A stretch of 64,000 nt of DNA from Flavobacterium sp. MC2016-06 (GTDB lineage Bacteria > Bacteroidota > Bacteroidia > Flavobacteriales > Flavobacteriaceae), in the NCBI RefSeq assembly GCF_009711165.2, contig NZ_WMID02000001.1:1-64000 (forward strand). The letters run 5' to 3'. Shown here piece by piece: positions 62,765-64,000 of the stretch. The notes below the pieces were generated by a model. It was not told the origin of the DNA. It ran no database searches and saw only the letters and a list, made by a program, of their open reading frames with translations. How positions within the stretch are numbered: the stretch's first letter is position 1; each line of letters begins with the position of its first letter. The translations under genes were made by a program, and so were the position numbers.

Positions 62765-64000
62765 ATGAAATTATCAACCCAAATTCTTCTGGCATTTACT
62801 CTGGTAATTTTATTGTCTGTAGCAGACTCATACACCAATTATATGCTGTCGAAAAAAGTCAATCTCAATTCGCAGTTTCTTGCCAGATCAGAAGAAATCA
62901 TTCGTAATTCAAATAAAACCCATAAAGCGATTATAGAAATGCAGAGCGCTTTTAGAGGTTATCTGCTAACAGAAGATCAGACCTTTTTAGATTCTTATTT
63001 TAGAGGACTTAAAAAAGTACCGCTTTTAATAAAAGAACAACAACGTAGAATAGGAGAGAAGAATGTGCAGCGTTCTATATTAGATTCTATAAAAATGCTT
63101 CATAACGGATGGCTGGAATATTCTCAGGAACTAATAAAATCCAGAAGTGAAGTTCCGGAATCGTATAAAAATCTTTTTGAAAATTCATTAAAGAGACATG
63201 TAGGGAAAAAGATCAACGATGATATTTCTAAGAAATTCTCCAGATTTGATAGAATCGAATATAAAATGCGAAAACATCATACCGATATGCTGTTAGTTTC
63301 TTTAAAATATACTCGCACTTTTTCGCTTATTTTTCTTAGTCTCACCATGATAGTTGGTATTCTAAGTACAATGTTTATTATGTATGTTACCAATAAGAGA
63401 ATTACCTCAATGGTGCGTCTTGCCGAAAATATCTCAAAAGGAAATTTTACAATAGTTGAAGATACGCGTAATGATGAACTTACAGCATTGGCAACTTCAC
63501 TAAATACAATGTCGGGGAAATTAGATAAGAATATCCATGAACTTAAAAATAGAAATGCTGAGCTTAATAAGTTTGCTTATGTAGTTTCGCACGATCTTAA
63601 AGCACCAATTAGAGGAATTCATAACGTTGTAAGCTGGATTGAAGAAGATCATAATAGCGAGTTATCTCCAGAGCTAAAAAGATACCTTAAAATTATTCCG
63701 CAAAAAACAAAACGTATGGAAGCACTTATAAACGGTTTATTAGATTATGCCAGATTAAATGTAAAAGCTTCTCCTGAATATATTAATACTAATGCATTGG
63801 TTAATGAAATTGCAGATTCTATTGTGCCAAGAAATTTTAAACTTGAAATTGGAAATTTACCCGATTTATTTACGGAGAGAATTAAACTAGAACAGGTTTT
63901 TACTAATTTGATTAGTAATGCAGTTAAATACACACCTCAAGCCGACGGACATATTAAGATAAGCTGTGAGACGTTTATGCATTTTCATGAATTTTCTATA
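62765..64000 (+). CDS. CHASE3/HAMP sensor histidine kinase (3' end missing)
   Basis: The frame starts at the ATG at 62765 and is open to the window edge (412 codons), so the gene is truncated at its end. Order: membrane helix (ILLAFTLVILLSVADSY), CHASE3-like helical bundle (about 35-180, with EMQSAFRGYLLTEDQTFLDS), second helix (FSLIFLSLTMIVGILSTMFI), HAMP (TSMVRLAENISKGNFT), coiled coil, HisKA with FAYVVSHDLKAPIRGI (phospho-His), and the beginning of the ATPase domain with FTNLISNAVKYT (N-box). It probably phosphorylates the receiver encoded just upstream. Confidence 0.9.
   Translation, partial: MKLSTQILLAFTLVILLSVADSYTNYMLSKKVNLNSQFLARSEEIIRNSNKTHKAIIEMQSAFRGYLLTEDQTFLDSYFRGLKKVPLLIKEQQRRIGEKNVQRSILDSIKMLHNGWLEYSQELIKSRSEVPESYKNLFENSLKRHVGKKINDDISKKFSRFDRIEYKMRKHHTDMLLVSLKYTRTFSLIFLSLTMIVGILSTMFIMYVTNKRITSMVRLAENISKGNFTIVEDTRNDELTALATSLNTMSGKLDKNIHELKNRNAELNKFAYVVSHDLKAPIRGIHNVVSWIEEDHNSELSPELKRYLKIIPQKTKRMEALINGLLDYARLNVKASPEYINTNALVNEIADSIVPRNFKLEIGNLPDLFTERIKLEQVFTNLISNAVKYTPQADGHIKISCETFMHFHEFSI

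Overview
The window is about 64 kb of AT-rich DNA from a member of the Bacteroidota, most likely a Flavobacterium. The signs are SusC/SusD and TonB-dependent receptors, A-rich leaders without Shine-Dalgarno sequences, TAnnTTTG-type -7 boxes, LytTR and CHASE3-type regulators, and dispersed flavobacterial palindromes. I saw no rRNA, tRNA, CRISPR array, integrase or transposase. The first gene (a class III cyclase) and the last gene (a CHASE3/HAMP histidine kinase) run off the window.

Left part (1-13 kb). A LuxR-type response regulator precedes a seven-gene operon for an NRPS-independent (NIS) hydroxamate siderophore: PLP decarboxylase, N-hydroxylase, membrane acyltransferase-like protein, GNAT-IucA/IucC fusion, separate GNAT, separate IucA/IucC, and a MATE exporter. 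The GNAT/NIS pair is present twice, once fused and once split. The split junction holds a tandemly duplicated palindromic element and a decayed copy of the second NIS gene start. A TTTAGA-N5-TCTAAA dyad lies at the promoters of the regulator, of the siderophore operon and, with one mismatch, of the siderophore receptor at 19.3 kb, which points to common (probably iron) control.

Middle part (13-38 kb). Here are a DUF3606 mini-gene missed by usual length cut-offs, a GNAT-MarR pair with its own palindrome, a beta-lactamase-fold serine hydrolase, a DUF4198-like protein with the TonB siderophore receptor, an FAD monooxygenase with an N-terminal zinc-finger-like module, two purine-salvage enzymes, and three orphan proteins. 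An S-box (SAM-I) riboswitch leads a 31-codon ORF and an operon of a TlpA-like thioredoxin, a cysteine-desulfurase-like PLP enzyme and a SusC/SusD pair: apparently a sulfur-responsive outer-membrane uptake system. A 51-bp tandem repeat follows. Next come a Crp/Fnr regulator and, behind a palindrome, a quinone reductase-like/2TM/ABM/DJ-1 operon.

Right part (38-64 kb). An RND tripartite efflux operon is followed by a CLC channel with CBS domains, a LytS/LytTR two-component pair, a DUF3500 lipoprotein with a HupE/UreJ protein, and an HD-domain protein. A tightly overlapping seven-gene operon then joins NAD salvage (pnuC, nadR-like) to a MoxR AAA+ ATPase, an HExxH+VWA protein, two orphan proteins and an adenylate-forming enzyme. 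This last operon is the best candidate for an undescribed multi-component system. The window ends with an OMPLA-like phospholipase, repeat DNA and a receiver/histidine kinase pair.
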